Of a stretch of 9,441 nucleotides of DNA, positions 1 through 6,084 are shown one piece after another. Below the pieces are notes generated by a model that worked only from the letters and a program-made list of their open reading frames with translations, made no database searches and had not been told where the DNA came from. Numbering within the stretch: position 1 is the first letter of the stretch; the number at the start of each line of letters is the position of its first letter. The translations under genes were made by a program, and so were the position numbers. This stretch comes from Burkholderiales bacterium (lineage in GTDB: Bacteria; Pseudomonadota; Gammaproteobacteria; Burkholderiales; SG8-41), in NCBI GenBank assembly GCA_005800795.1, contig SYEN01000031.1, positions 1-9,441 of the forward strand. The letters run 5' to 3'.

Positions 1-162
1 CCTTCCCAATCACTGCCCAACCCACTGCCGCCTTCCGACTTAATGGGTGAGGTAGACTGCGTTTGTCGTTCTCAAATGCGGCGATTTCTATTCCACATGA
101 TGTCAAATGCTTGAGAGCGGATTGTTTATGCAACATTCGGGATAGATGCGCTGAGTGCGGGT
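1..162 (+). other. Region upstream of RTX protease; frame open on both sides of a TGA at 112-114
   Basis: No independent gene is recognised. The protease frame is open from base 1 to a TGA at 112-114, including an ATG at 76 that gives MRRFLFHMMSNA before the stop, and again from 115 into the protease. The codons at 115-162 look like genuine protease sequence, but contain no ATG or GTG. Either the gene starts at a weak codon (ATT 121, CTG 151 or TTG 163), or a nonsense or frameshift change separates it from its original start. No convincing promoter was found. Confidence 0.4.
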
Positions 163-1899
163 TTGCGCTGGGGCACAAGCGGTGCGGGAACACCCGTCGC
201 ATTGACATTCAGTTTTCCGTCGGGAACCGCTTTTTTTGACACGCAGGACTATCCGTCGGGCAGTGAGGTCAGCAGCTATGCTTCACTGAACGCCACGCAG
301 AAAGCCGCAGCACGCCTTGCATTTCAGGCTTGGTCCAATGTCGCCAATATTACGTTTACGGAAGTGGCCGACAATGCGTCAATCGTGGGTGACATACGGC
401 TGGCGCTGCATCAAGGGCCGACTGACGAAAGTGGCCATGCCTACTATCCCGGCGGCACTTACGACCTGGCCACCGGCATTGCCTTTGGCACGAACCCGTC
501 CGCGGGTGATGTGTGGCTCAACACTTTGATCGCGTCGAACTTCTCGCCCGCGCTCGATACTGACGGTTTTCAGACTTTGTTGCATGAGATCGGGCATGCG
601 CTGGGCTTGAAGCATTCGTTTTCAGACCAGCCTACATTGCCAAACAGTCAGGACAATTGGCAGTACACCGTGATGAGCTATACGTCGAATGGCTACTTGT
701 ACCCGGTTACCCCCATGCTCTTTGACATTCAGGCCATTCAATATCTGTATGGCGCGAATATGTCATACAACACCGGTAACAATAACTACACGTTTACCAG
801 CTCCGAAGTACTTACGCTGTGGGACGCTGGCGGTACCGACACGATAACCGGTAGCGGCAGTATTAATCTGACACAAGGCAGTTTCAGCCAGGTCAATGGC
901 GCGAAAATCGCCATCGCATTTTCAACATCGATTGAAAACGCGGCAAGTGGCGCCACTAGCGATAGCATTACCGGTAACGTGGGTGCGAATACCCTGCGCG
1001 GTTTTGGTGGTACTGACACGATCGCGGGCGGCGACGGAGATGACTGGATTGAAGGAGAAACCGGCAACGATCCACTGCCGGTGGGTCAGACCGCGGGCAA
1101 TGACAATTTGAATGGCGAGAACGGCAACGATACGATACTGGGTGGTGCTGGCAACGATGTCCTTTTTGGAGGCACGGGAATAGATTTTCTGATAGGTGAA
1201 CTCGGCAACGATCTGGCCTACGGTGGCAGCGAATTTGATGCCATCGACGGGCGTCAGGGCAGTGATATTCTGTATGGCGAAGGCGGCGACGACATTATCT
1301 TTGGTGATGGCTATTACTACATTTTTGGTTTCGCCAACGACAGCCTGTTTGGCGGTCCAGGCGATGACATCATGATGGGCGAGGCTGGGGAGAACAGCAC
1401 CTCGGGTAGTGGTGATGCGATCCATGGAGAGGATGGCAACGACTTACTGGACGGTGGTGCTGGAGACGACGCCATCTACGGTGGCAATGGCAACGACGTT
1501 ATTGATGGCGATCATGGGAACGACTATGTCGTGGGCGGCCCCGGCGCAGAAATCATGCTGGGTAGCAATGCTGTAGCGTATGGTGGGGCGACGACTGGCA
1601 GTGATTTGTTTGTGTACCAATCAATGGTGGATGCGGGGGATAGCATTTACGGCTTTGATACAAGGTCAGGAAATACAGATGGCATAGACTTACGGGCGTT
1701 TTTTGATGGTTTGGGATATGCCGGTACTACCCCTCGCGCCCTGGGTACTGAAATGCTTCGAGTCGTCCAATCAGGTGCAGACGCACTGGTGCAAATCGAC
1801 CCGGATGGCGCACCCGGGGTACAGGGATACACTACGATTGTCACTCTGGTGGGTGTAACCGCCACCACAATCACAGATGGTTTCTTTTTGTTTCAATAG
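163..1899 (+). CDS. Serralysin-like RTX zinc metalloprotease (M10-type), type I secreted; N-terminus uncertain
   Basis: Predicted extracellular zinc endopeptidase. Numbering from the TTG at 163 (578 aa): residues 10-200 form the catalytic domain, with the metzincin site HEIGHALGLKH at 141-151 (zinc ligands H141, H145, H151; catalytic E142), a Met-turn MSY at 171-173 and the DIQAIQYLYGAN segment at 188-199 that is typical of serralysins. Residues 280-465 hold about 16-18 RTX nonapeptides of the GGxGxDxxx kind, which bind calcium and fold the protein outside the cell. Residues 480-578 resemble a C-terminal type I secretion signal, ending in the hydrophobic motif DGFFLF. No signal peptide is seen, as expected for ABC-exporter substrates. 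The start is doubtful: TTG 163 has no Shine-Dalgarno, and the frame stays open back to 115, reading FGIDALSAG just before the TTG, which fits the conserved serralysin N-terminus. A TGA at 112-114 blocks further extension. No type I secretion or inhibitor genes are in the window. Family call is firm; the start is not. Confidence 0.9.
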   Translation: MRWGTSGAGTPVALTFSFPSGTAFFDTQDYPSGSEVSSYASLNATQKAAARLAFQAWSNVANITFTEVADNASIVGDIRLALHQGPTDESGHAYYPGGTYDLATGIAFGTNPSAGDVWLNTLIASNFSPALDTDGFQTLLHEIGHALGLKHSFSDQPTLPNSQDNWQYTVMSYTSNGYLYPVTPMLFDIQAIQYLYGANMSYNTGNNNYTFTSSEVLTLWDAGGTDTITGSGSINLTQGSFSQVNGAKIAIAFSTSIENAASGATSDSITGNVGANTLRGFGGTDTIAGGDGDDWIEGETGNDPLPVGQTAGNDNLNGENGNDTILGGAGNDVLFGGTGIDFLIGELGNDLAYGGSEFDAIDGRQGSDILYGEGGDDIIFGDGYYYIFGFANDSLFGGPGDDIMMGEAGENSTSGSGDAIHGEDGNDLLDGGAGDDAIYGGNGNDVIDGDHGNDYVVGGPGAEIMLGSNAVAYGGATTGSDLFVYQSMVDAGDSIYGFDTRSGNTDGIDLRAFFDGLGYAGTTPRALGTEMLRVVQSGADALVQIDPDGAPGVQGYTTIVTLVGVTATTITDGFFLFQ

Positions 1900-1966
1900 G
1901 GCCAGCTGCAGTTGTTGTTGGCGCAAAATGTCGTGGCAAGATTTCTGATCATTCCTTGCATCGCGG

Positions 1967-2986
1967 ATGGCATGTCCACGAATGTTTTCCATCGGGTGCG
2001 GTGCCATCTGTCTTCGAAAGTTGCTCGTGTTTAAATTCCTGTTCCCGCTATTTTTGTTTTTGGATTTCCACGTCCTCGTCCACGCTCAATCCTATCCCAC
2101 CCGTCCGATTCGACTGGTTCACGGGTTCGGCGTTGGCAGCGCGATTGACGTCATGGGGCGTCCGCTAGCGGCGAAACTTGCGGAAGTGCTTGGGCAGCAA
2201 GTCATTGTCGATAGTCGTCCCGGCGCCACTGGTGGCATTGCCAACGAATTCGTCGCGAAAAGTGTTGCCGATGGCTACACGCTGCTTACCGCGCCTGGCG
2301 GCTCATTGACCGCTGCGCCGCATCTGCAGGCAGTTCGCTTCGACCCGCTGCGCGACTTTGCTCCGATTGTGCAGACCACCGCGTTTTCCTACGTGCTGGT
2401 GGCGCACCCGGCCGTGCCGGCGAAAACTGCAGGTGAACTGGTGGCTCTCGCAAAATCAAAACCCGGATTGCTCACCTACGGCTCACCCGGCGTGGGCACA
2501 GGCTTTCACTTGGCCGGAGAATTATTTTGCAGCATGAGTGGCGTGAAAATGCTGCATGTCCCGTATCGTGGCGGCGGTGCGGTGGCGATTACTGATCTGG
2601 TTGGCGGGCGTGTGGATCTGATGTGGGACGCGCTGGCGGTGGTACGCCCGCAGTTGCAAGCGGGTAAATTGAAGGCCATTGGCGTTACTGGCTCGCGCCG
2701 CGCAGCCGTGTTGCCGGAGGTGCCGGCCATCGCAGAGAGCGGGGTGCTTGGCTACGAAATACAGGGTTGGCACGGCATGCTCGCGCCTGCGGCAACACCG
2801 CGAGAAATTGTCGAACGCCTGAACACTGCGGCGGCCAGGGTGCTCGCATCCCAGGAGGTGCGCGAGTTGTGGGCCACGCAAAACATGGATGTCGTGCCGA
2901 CTACGCCAGCGCAGTTTGCCGACCTGATGCGCAAGGACTTTGAGCGCTACGGGCAGCTGATCAAGAAAGCAGGTATCAAGATTTAA
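1967..2986 (+). CDS. Bug/TctC-family periplasmic solute-binding protein (Bug 1)
   Basis: Predicted periplasmic binding protein of the tripartite tricarboxylate transporter (TTT) type, which usually captures carboxylates or related small organic acids. Family signatures in order (339 aa): YPTRPIRLVHGF at 43-54, DGYTLL, FDPLRDFAPIVQT, LVAHPAVPAK, a HVPYRGGGAVAITDLVGGRVDL block and a KAGIKI end. The N-terminus has a hydrophobic segment around residues 20-38, with likely cleavage after VHA at 38-40. This signal is long for the family; ATG 1982 or TTG 2021 are alternative starts, and none has a clear Shine-Dalgarno. The ligand loop that normally reads PFPPGG(G/S)xD is HGFGVGSAID here, so ligand preference may differ. 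It lies 67 bases after the protease and is convergent with comB. No TctA/TctB membrane subunits are nearby, as is common for orphan Bug proteins. The substrate cannot be read from the sequence. Confidence 0.9.
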   Translation: MACPRMFSIGCGAICLRKLLVFKFLFPLFLFLDFHVLVHAQSYPTRPIRLVHGFGVGSAIDVMGRPLAAKLAEVLGQQVIVDSRPGATGGIANEFVAKSVADGYTLLTAPGGSLTAAPHLQAVRFDPLRDFAPIVQTTAFSYVLVAHPAVPAKTAGELVALAKSKPGLLTYGSPGVGTGFHLAGELFCSMSGVKMLHVPYRGGGAVAITDLVGGRVDLMWDALAVVRPQLQAGKLKAIGVTGSRRAAVLPEVPAIAESGVLGYEIQGWHGMLAPAATPREIVERLNTAAARVLASQEVRELWATQNMDVVPTTPAQFADLMRKDFERYGQLIKKAGIKI

Positions 2987-3026
2987 CGGCGCCCGTTTCA
3001 CGCCATGGTTAAAACCCTGTAAGGGG

Positions 3027-3722
3027 TTAGCTCAGAACGCGCGGCGGGGTGACGCTTTTATCCACCTGCATTACAAAATTGCAAGGCATTTCGCGGGCGC
3101 AATGTTCCGGGTCGCGGGCATCCAGCGCGGTGGGCTTGCCGGGGCCATAAAACTTTTGCGCTGACCGAGCGGCGAGGATGCGGCGCCCGACGTCACCGGC
3201 GGTGACCCTGTTTTCATTCAGCACAAGGTCGCGAATATATTCCGCGCAAGCCAGATCATCATCGTCGATGGGATGCGTTGCCACGATATTGACCGTGGCG
3301 TTTGCCTGCCCCGCAACCAGCGCCCGCGCGTGCAACGCCGTATTGCGTGCATTCGAAAAACCGGTGACCAGAACCGTGTCGGCGGCTAGCGCTAGCAGCG
3401 TGCCTTTGACGCCGTTGGAGGTTTTCTGGATCAGCGTCTTGCCTTTCAAATCCGCCGCGGAAAACCGCTGTGGCGAGTTGTCGAGGTCGAATCCCTCGAT
3501 GGGCAGACCCGCGATTTCGCCGGCGAGTAAAAACGTGGGGTGCAGCTTCTTGTATGCAAAAGCTTCGTCAGTGGTGTTCACCAAATAAATCTCACGCACA
3601 CCGCGCAGGAAAGCGATTTGAGCCACGGTGAACGCGCGAATGACATCAATTACCACGCTCACCGTGGCGGCGGGGTAGGGCGCGTCGGTGCCTTGAATGA
3701 TGCGGATCGCGGGTTCTTGCAT
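3027..3722 (-). CDS. comB: 2-phosphosulfolactate phosphatase (ComB)
   Basis: Predicted cytoplasmic, Mg-dependent phosphatase that removes phosphate from 2-phosphosulfolactate to give sulfolactate, the second step of the archaeal-type coenzyme M route (EC 3.1.3.71). The 231-aa protein has the usual family length and motifs: VVIDVIRAFT at 23-32 (family form VVIDVLRATT), GEIAGLPIEGFDLDNSP at 68-84, QKTSNGV at 99-105 and an acidic DDDDLACAEYI at 153-163. Start ATG 3722 is placed correctly relative to the first strand, but lacks a good Shine-Dalgarno. It lies 110 bases downstream of comA on the same strand, which supports the pathway assignment of both. The gap is partly a very AT-rich run, so comB could have its own promoter or be transcribed with comA. 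The stop overlaps a weak inverted repeat shared with the convergent Bug 1 end. The family call is strong; the physiological product in this bacterium is inferred. Confidence 0.88.
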   Translation of the reverse strand: MQEPAIRIIQGTDAPYPAATVSVVIDVIRAFTVAQIAFLRGVREIYLVNTTDEAFAYKKLHPTFLLAGEIAGLPIEGFDLDNSPQRFSAADLKGKTLIQKTSNGVKGTLLALAADTVLVTGFSNARNTALHARALVAGQANATVNIVATHPIDDDDLACAEYIRDLVLNENRVTAGDVGRRILAARSAQKFYGPGKPTALDARDPEHCAREMPCNFVMQVDKSVTPPRVLS

Positions 3723-3832
3723 GGGGGATGGCGGCAGGGACGAAAGCTAAACCGAGAACGGAAGTAGAAGCAGACTGCCTGTAACGTAAGTATTTGTTTT
3801 TATTTATTATTTTTATAATGCGAAATCTGCGC
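3723..3832 (-). other. comA-comB intergenic gap with AT-rich run
   Basis: This 110-base spacer contains a strikingly AT-rich run at about 3789-3819 within otherwise GC-rich DNA. Read on the minus strand it lies directly after the comA stop and some 70-100 bases before the comB start. It could hold a promoter for comB or a transcript-processing site. No clean -35/-10 pair and no terminator hairpin with a T-tract was found. A TATAAT at 3814-3819 is on the opposite strand and has no gene behind it. Confidence 0.3.
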
Positions 3833-4699
3833 TCATGCCTTGCGATTGGACAAGAAGCCGGAGGTGCGCCGGTTGTCCGGCTTGCGAAATGGCGCGCGGC
3901 CTTCGATAGCGACGGCGAAATCCTCGCCGGTCGTGTCATACAAATGGAACGTGTCAGAGCGTATGCCCAGACGCAGCGTCTCCAGCGCAATGACGTCGCT
4001 GAAGGCAATATTGCCAAGATTAACGTTCGGGCCGAAAGTGGAGATCAGCGTGGTTTGCAGTTTTTTGGTGGGTGTCTCCCAGATCGCGTCGGTGATACGA
4101 AAGCGCGACGTGGCGATGCTGTCCACCAGCCCCGCGCGCAAGTTGCCGGACGAGTCGCAGATGCCGCTCATCCCCGACTCGCGCGATTCGAGTATGACTT
4201 TCTGCGCGCCCGCGTGGAGATCGTTGAGAATGGCTTCGATCCACGCCGACACCGGCATGTTGTCCGCCTTGTCGATGTCCTTTTTGCCGACTTCGCTGAT
4301 GACGTGAAACTCTTTGGAGAAATCCCTGATGTGCCGCGCCTTTTCGGCCATGGCGATGTCGAGCGTACCGTCGGAGATTTCGACAATATGGCAGTCGTGC
4401 TGTTTCAGGAACTGGTAAAACGCATCCACTTTTTTCTGCGAAAGTGCTTTTTCGAACAAGGTGCCGCCAAAGTAGTAGGCGACATCGTGCTTCTTCAGAC
4501 ATTCGATCTTGCGCCCGAGATCGTCCGTAACAATGGCCGTACACCAGCCGAACTTCACCACATCGATCAACTCCGGCGTGCTTTCGATAACGTCCTCGAA
4601 GTAGCGCGTGGGCACGCCGTTATCAATCAGTGACGTGACGCCGATGTCGCGCGGCTTGCGCGCGCGCTTGGGAGTGTTCAAAAAATTCGATGGCAACAT
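3833..4699 (-). CDS. comA: Phosphosulfolactate synthase (ComA)
   Basis: Predicted cytoplasmic TIM-barrel enzyme that adds sulfite to phosphoenolpyruvate, giving (2R)-phosphosulfolactate (EC 4.4.1.19), the first step of the archaeal-type coenzyme M route and of bacterial sulfolactate formation. Start ATG 4699 gives 288 aa and is preceded by AGAGGAG with a 4-base spacer; the longer frame from 4789 lacks such a site and adds 30 residues unlike the family. Family motifs: VKFGW at 48-52, GGTLFE at 78-83, VEISDGT at 106-112, SEVGKKD at 135-141, ESRESGMSG at 171-179, and GPNVNLGNI at 223-231 followed by LETLRLGIRSDT. The C-terminal tail past residue 250 is longer than in archaeal ComA and ends in a basic stretch. 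comB follows on the same strand, so two consecutive steps are encoded together. No comC-type sulfolactate dehydrogenase or comDE is in the window, so sulfolactate, rather than coenzyme M, may be the product. Confidence 0.9.
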   Translation of the reverse strand: MLPSNFLNTPKRARKPRDIGVTSLIDNGVPTRYFEDVIESTPELIDVVKFGWCTAIVTDDLGRKIECLKKHDVAYYFGGTLFEKALSQKKVDAFYQFLKQHDCHIVEISDGTLDIAMAEKARHIRDFSKEFHVISEVGKKDIDKADNMPVSAWIEAILNDLHAGAQKVILESRESGMSGICDSSGNLRAGLVDSIATSRFRITDAIWETPTKKLQTTLISTFGPNVNLGNIAFSDVIALETLRLGIRSDTFHLYDTTGEDFAVAIEGRAPFRKPDNRRTSGFLSNRKA

Positions 4700-4710
4700 T
4701 TTGCTCCTCT
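4700..4710 (-). promoter_or_regulatory. Ribosome binding site of comA
   Basis: AGAGGAG (4704-4710 on the minus strand) stands four bases before ATG 4699. It is the best Shine-Dalgarno in the window and decides the comA start over the in-frame ATG at 4789. Confidence 0.75.
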
Positions 4711-4759
4711 CGAAAAGTGGTAGCGTGTGGCATGCTTTTGATGATTGTCCAATGACGGC

Positions 4760-4789
4760 AATGTAGTCCACGCACAGTTCTACCGTCAA
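4760..4789 (-). promoter_or_regulatory. Candidate sigma-70 promoter of comA
   Basis: On the minus strand, TTGACG (4784-4789, 5 of 6 consensus bases) is followed by an 18-base spacer and TACATT (4760-4765, 4 of 6). The transcript would begin near 4753 and leave a leader of roughly 50 bases before the comA start at 4699. It is a motif match only, but the position fits. Confidence 0.4.
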
Positions 4790-4837
4790 CCGTTTGCGAC
4801 AGTAAGCGCGAGCAAGAGGCAGGCTCGCGGGGACGAC

Positions 4838-5083
4838 TTAATCTATCTGGCTACTGCTGTTGCTGTCGCCAGAATTACTACTGCTGTTGCCCGAGTTGCT
4901 CCAGTCTCCACTGGCGCCGCCTCCGCCGCTTTCGCCGCCATGGCTGGAGGATTCGCTGGTTGAGCGCGACTCGGGGGGATCGTTGAAGCGGGATGACGTA
5001 TCTTGTGAGGCTTCGGCGTGTTGGCTCGCCTGCGAGGAATCCGCGCTGTGAGTTGTTTGAGCAGTGCTGCGGCCAGACTCGGT
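4838..5083 (-). other. Out-of-frame Ser/Gly/Asn-rich tail, probable true C-terminus of the upstream gene
   Basis: This minus-strand frame is open from just after a TGA at 5084-5086 to a TAA at 4838-4840 and has no ATG. It reads ADSSQASQHAEASQDTSSRF, later SSSHGGESGGGGASGDW, then a Ser/Asn/Gly run ending SSSQID. Most codons end in C (AGC, GGC, AAC, GAC), as expected for coding sequence in GC-rich DNA. Low-complexity tails of this kind are common at the ends of bacterial hypothetical proteins. It is best explained as the displaced C-terminus of the 5652 gene after a -1 shift. Confidence 0.5.
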
Positions 5084-5652
5084 TCATCGTCAGGTGCAGA
5101 GAGCTGAACCGGTTCCGTTGTGGACAGCAGAGGCGCTGCGATTTTGCGTTTCCAGAATTGCCACGCGGGTTGCGGCTTGGCTTCCTCCAGGCGAATTCTG
5201 AATCGCTTCATGTCGGGCGGCTGGCCGTTCTTGGTTAGCGCGCTGAGTATCGCCGCCATCATTTCATCCGTGAGACGAAACCCGCCTTGCGTGCGCCGCA
5301 TCAGCCCGTCAGCGCCTGCTGCGCCAGCGTAGGCCAGAAACGCCGGTCGGCCATACATGCCCGACAGTGCCGCCGAGCCATACTCGCCGCGGAATACCCA
5401 CAATTCGGGGCCATACTCGGCTGTCTGCTCGGGCGTAGCCTGTGCACGTCCCACGCAGTTATAGGTTCCCGAGGGCGGATGCCCCCAAGGTTTGTGGGTG
5501 TTGCAATCCACGTTGTCGTGAAGTGCGCCCAGTACGAGCGAAGCCGACGCCACGGCGAAGCCACGGGGCATCTCCGAATGGTCATCGCCTATCAACGTTG
5601 CCACGGCGTAGCATCCACGGTCGCGTGGTAAGGTCAGTTTTAACGTCAGCAT
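4843..5652 (-). CDS. Unrecognised protein, possible YkuD-like fold; 3' part probably frameshifted
   Basis: Function not recognised. The 269-aa frame has no signal peptide or membrane segment. Residues 1-140 look folded: LKLTLPRDRG at the start, NTHKPWGHPPSGTYNCVG at 51-68, GRPAFLAYAGAAGADG at 101-116 and TQGGFRLTDEMMAAIL at 121-136. The order of these blocks recalls L,D-transpeptidases (TPxG..., IHG, S-x-GC-[IV]-R-L), but Gly stands where the catalytic Cys would be and no matching His is seen, so any relation is tentative and the protein would be inactive as a transpeptidase. Residues 160-201 are a linker and a short helix. After about residue 203 the frame turns Arg/Pro-rich and then Ala-rich, with many GCA/ACA/GTA codons unlike the first part, while the -1 frame gives a plausible hydrophilic tail. 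I infer a 1-base loss or sequencing error at about 5030-5083. Start ATG 5652 has only a weak ribosome binding site. It lies upstream of comA on the same strand. Confidence 0.6.
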   Translation of the reverse strand: MLTLKLTLPRDRGCYAVATLIGDDHSEMPRGFAVASASLVLGALHDNVDCNTHKPWGHPPSGTYNCVGRAQATPEQTAEYGPELWVFRGEYGSAALSGMYGRPAFLAYAGAAGADGLMRRTQGGFRLTDEMMAAILSALTKNGQPPDMKRFRIRLEEAKPQPAWQFWKRKIAAPLLSTTEPVQLSAPDDEPSLAAALLKQLTARIPRRRANTPKPHKIRHPASTIPPSRAQPANPPAMAAKAAEAAPVETGATRATAVVILATATAVAR

Positions 5653-5880
5653 AGGCGTGAGTGTAAATCGCGGTGTCGGGGGTATTTTAAGTATCTGATT
5701 TTGTTGATGTATTTTGAAATTAAACCGGGCGCTGGGAAGCGATTATCGTCTCAGCGGCCATCAAGCCCGAATGACGGAGCCAGCGGCATGAGCGTGGGAA
5801 AAAAGTAGGCATTGTCGCTACTGCGGCATCCGGCATCGTGCGCGACACTGCAAGCACTTAGGCGGGCTGGATTTGTGTGA

Positions 5881-5903
5881 GCGCGCGCCGGACTTCCGCG
5901 CGC
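5881..5903. repeat. GC-only inverted repeat (hairpin)
   Basis: GCGCGCG at 5881-5887 pairs perfectly with CGCGCGC at 5897-5903 around a 9-base loop. There is no following T-tract, so it is not a standard intrinsic terminator. Such alternating GC repeats also arise by chance in GC-rich DNA. Confidence 0.3.
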
Positions 5904-6012
5904 GGCAAGCGTGGAAGGACTGGATTTTGCGCAGTTCGATCCGGCGATGAATCCTCATCTGTGTCCGGTCTTTGTCAGTGTCACCGGCACCAGGGTTGAG
6001 TAGTTCACGGCA

Positions 6013-6040
6013 TTGACGATGCACGCCCGGCGGCGATAAA
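6013..6040 (+). promoter_or_regulatory. Candidate sigma-70 promoter of Bug 2
   Basis: TTGACG (6013-6018, 5 of 6) and GATAAA (6035-6040, 4 of 6) are separated by 16 bases. Transcription would start near 6047, about 38 bases before the TTG at 6085. Motif match only. Confidence 0.4.
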
Positions 6041-6072
6041 GTGACTGAAATTTGCTGCCAGGAAGAAGCAGC

Positions 6073-6084
6073 GGGAGGAATAGC
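6073..6084 (+). promoter_or_regulatory. Ribosome binding site that sets a TTG start for Bug 2
   Basis: GGGAGGA at 6073-6079 stands five bases before TTG 6085. It favours this start over the in-frame TTG at 6052, which would add 11 residues ahead of the signal peptide. Confidence 0.7.

Larger units (their letters stand above)
5653..6084. other. 432-base gap between divergent genes; no gene recognised
   Basis: No protein is recognised in any frame. The left part (about 5680-5725) is AT-rich and may contain the promoter of the minus-strand gene starting at 5652; a weak TTCAAA (5713-5718) / GATACT (5690-5695) pair with a 17-base spacer is visible on the minus strand. The middle has a GC hairpin at 5881-5903 with no T-tract. 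The right end holds the candidate promoter and ribosome binding site of Bug 2. A decayed gene cannot be excluded, but nothing supports one. Confidence 0.4.

Noticed and set aside
922..1425. 167-aa minus-strand open frame under the RTX repeats
   Set aside because: The periodic composition is the complement of the repeat array; no independent coding signal is seen.
1000..1560. Repetitive DNA at the RTX array as a CRISPR or tandem repeat element
   Set aside because: The periodicity is at protein level (9 residues) with divergent nucleotide units; it is coding sequence.
3013..3028. AACCC / GGGTT inverted repeat between Bug 1 and comB as a terminator
   Set aside because: It has only a 5-bp stem, no T-tract on either strand, and overlaps the comB stop codon.
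3794..4633. 279-aa plus-strand open frame
   Set aside because: It is antisense to comA, which has clear family motifs and a strong ribosome binding site.
4700..4789. Upstream ATG at 4789 as the comA start
   Set aside because: It would add 30 residues unlike ComA and overlap the candidate promoter, while ATG 4699 has an excellent Shine-Dalgarno.
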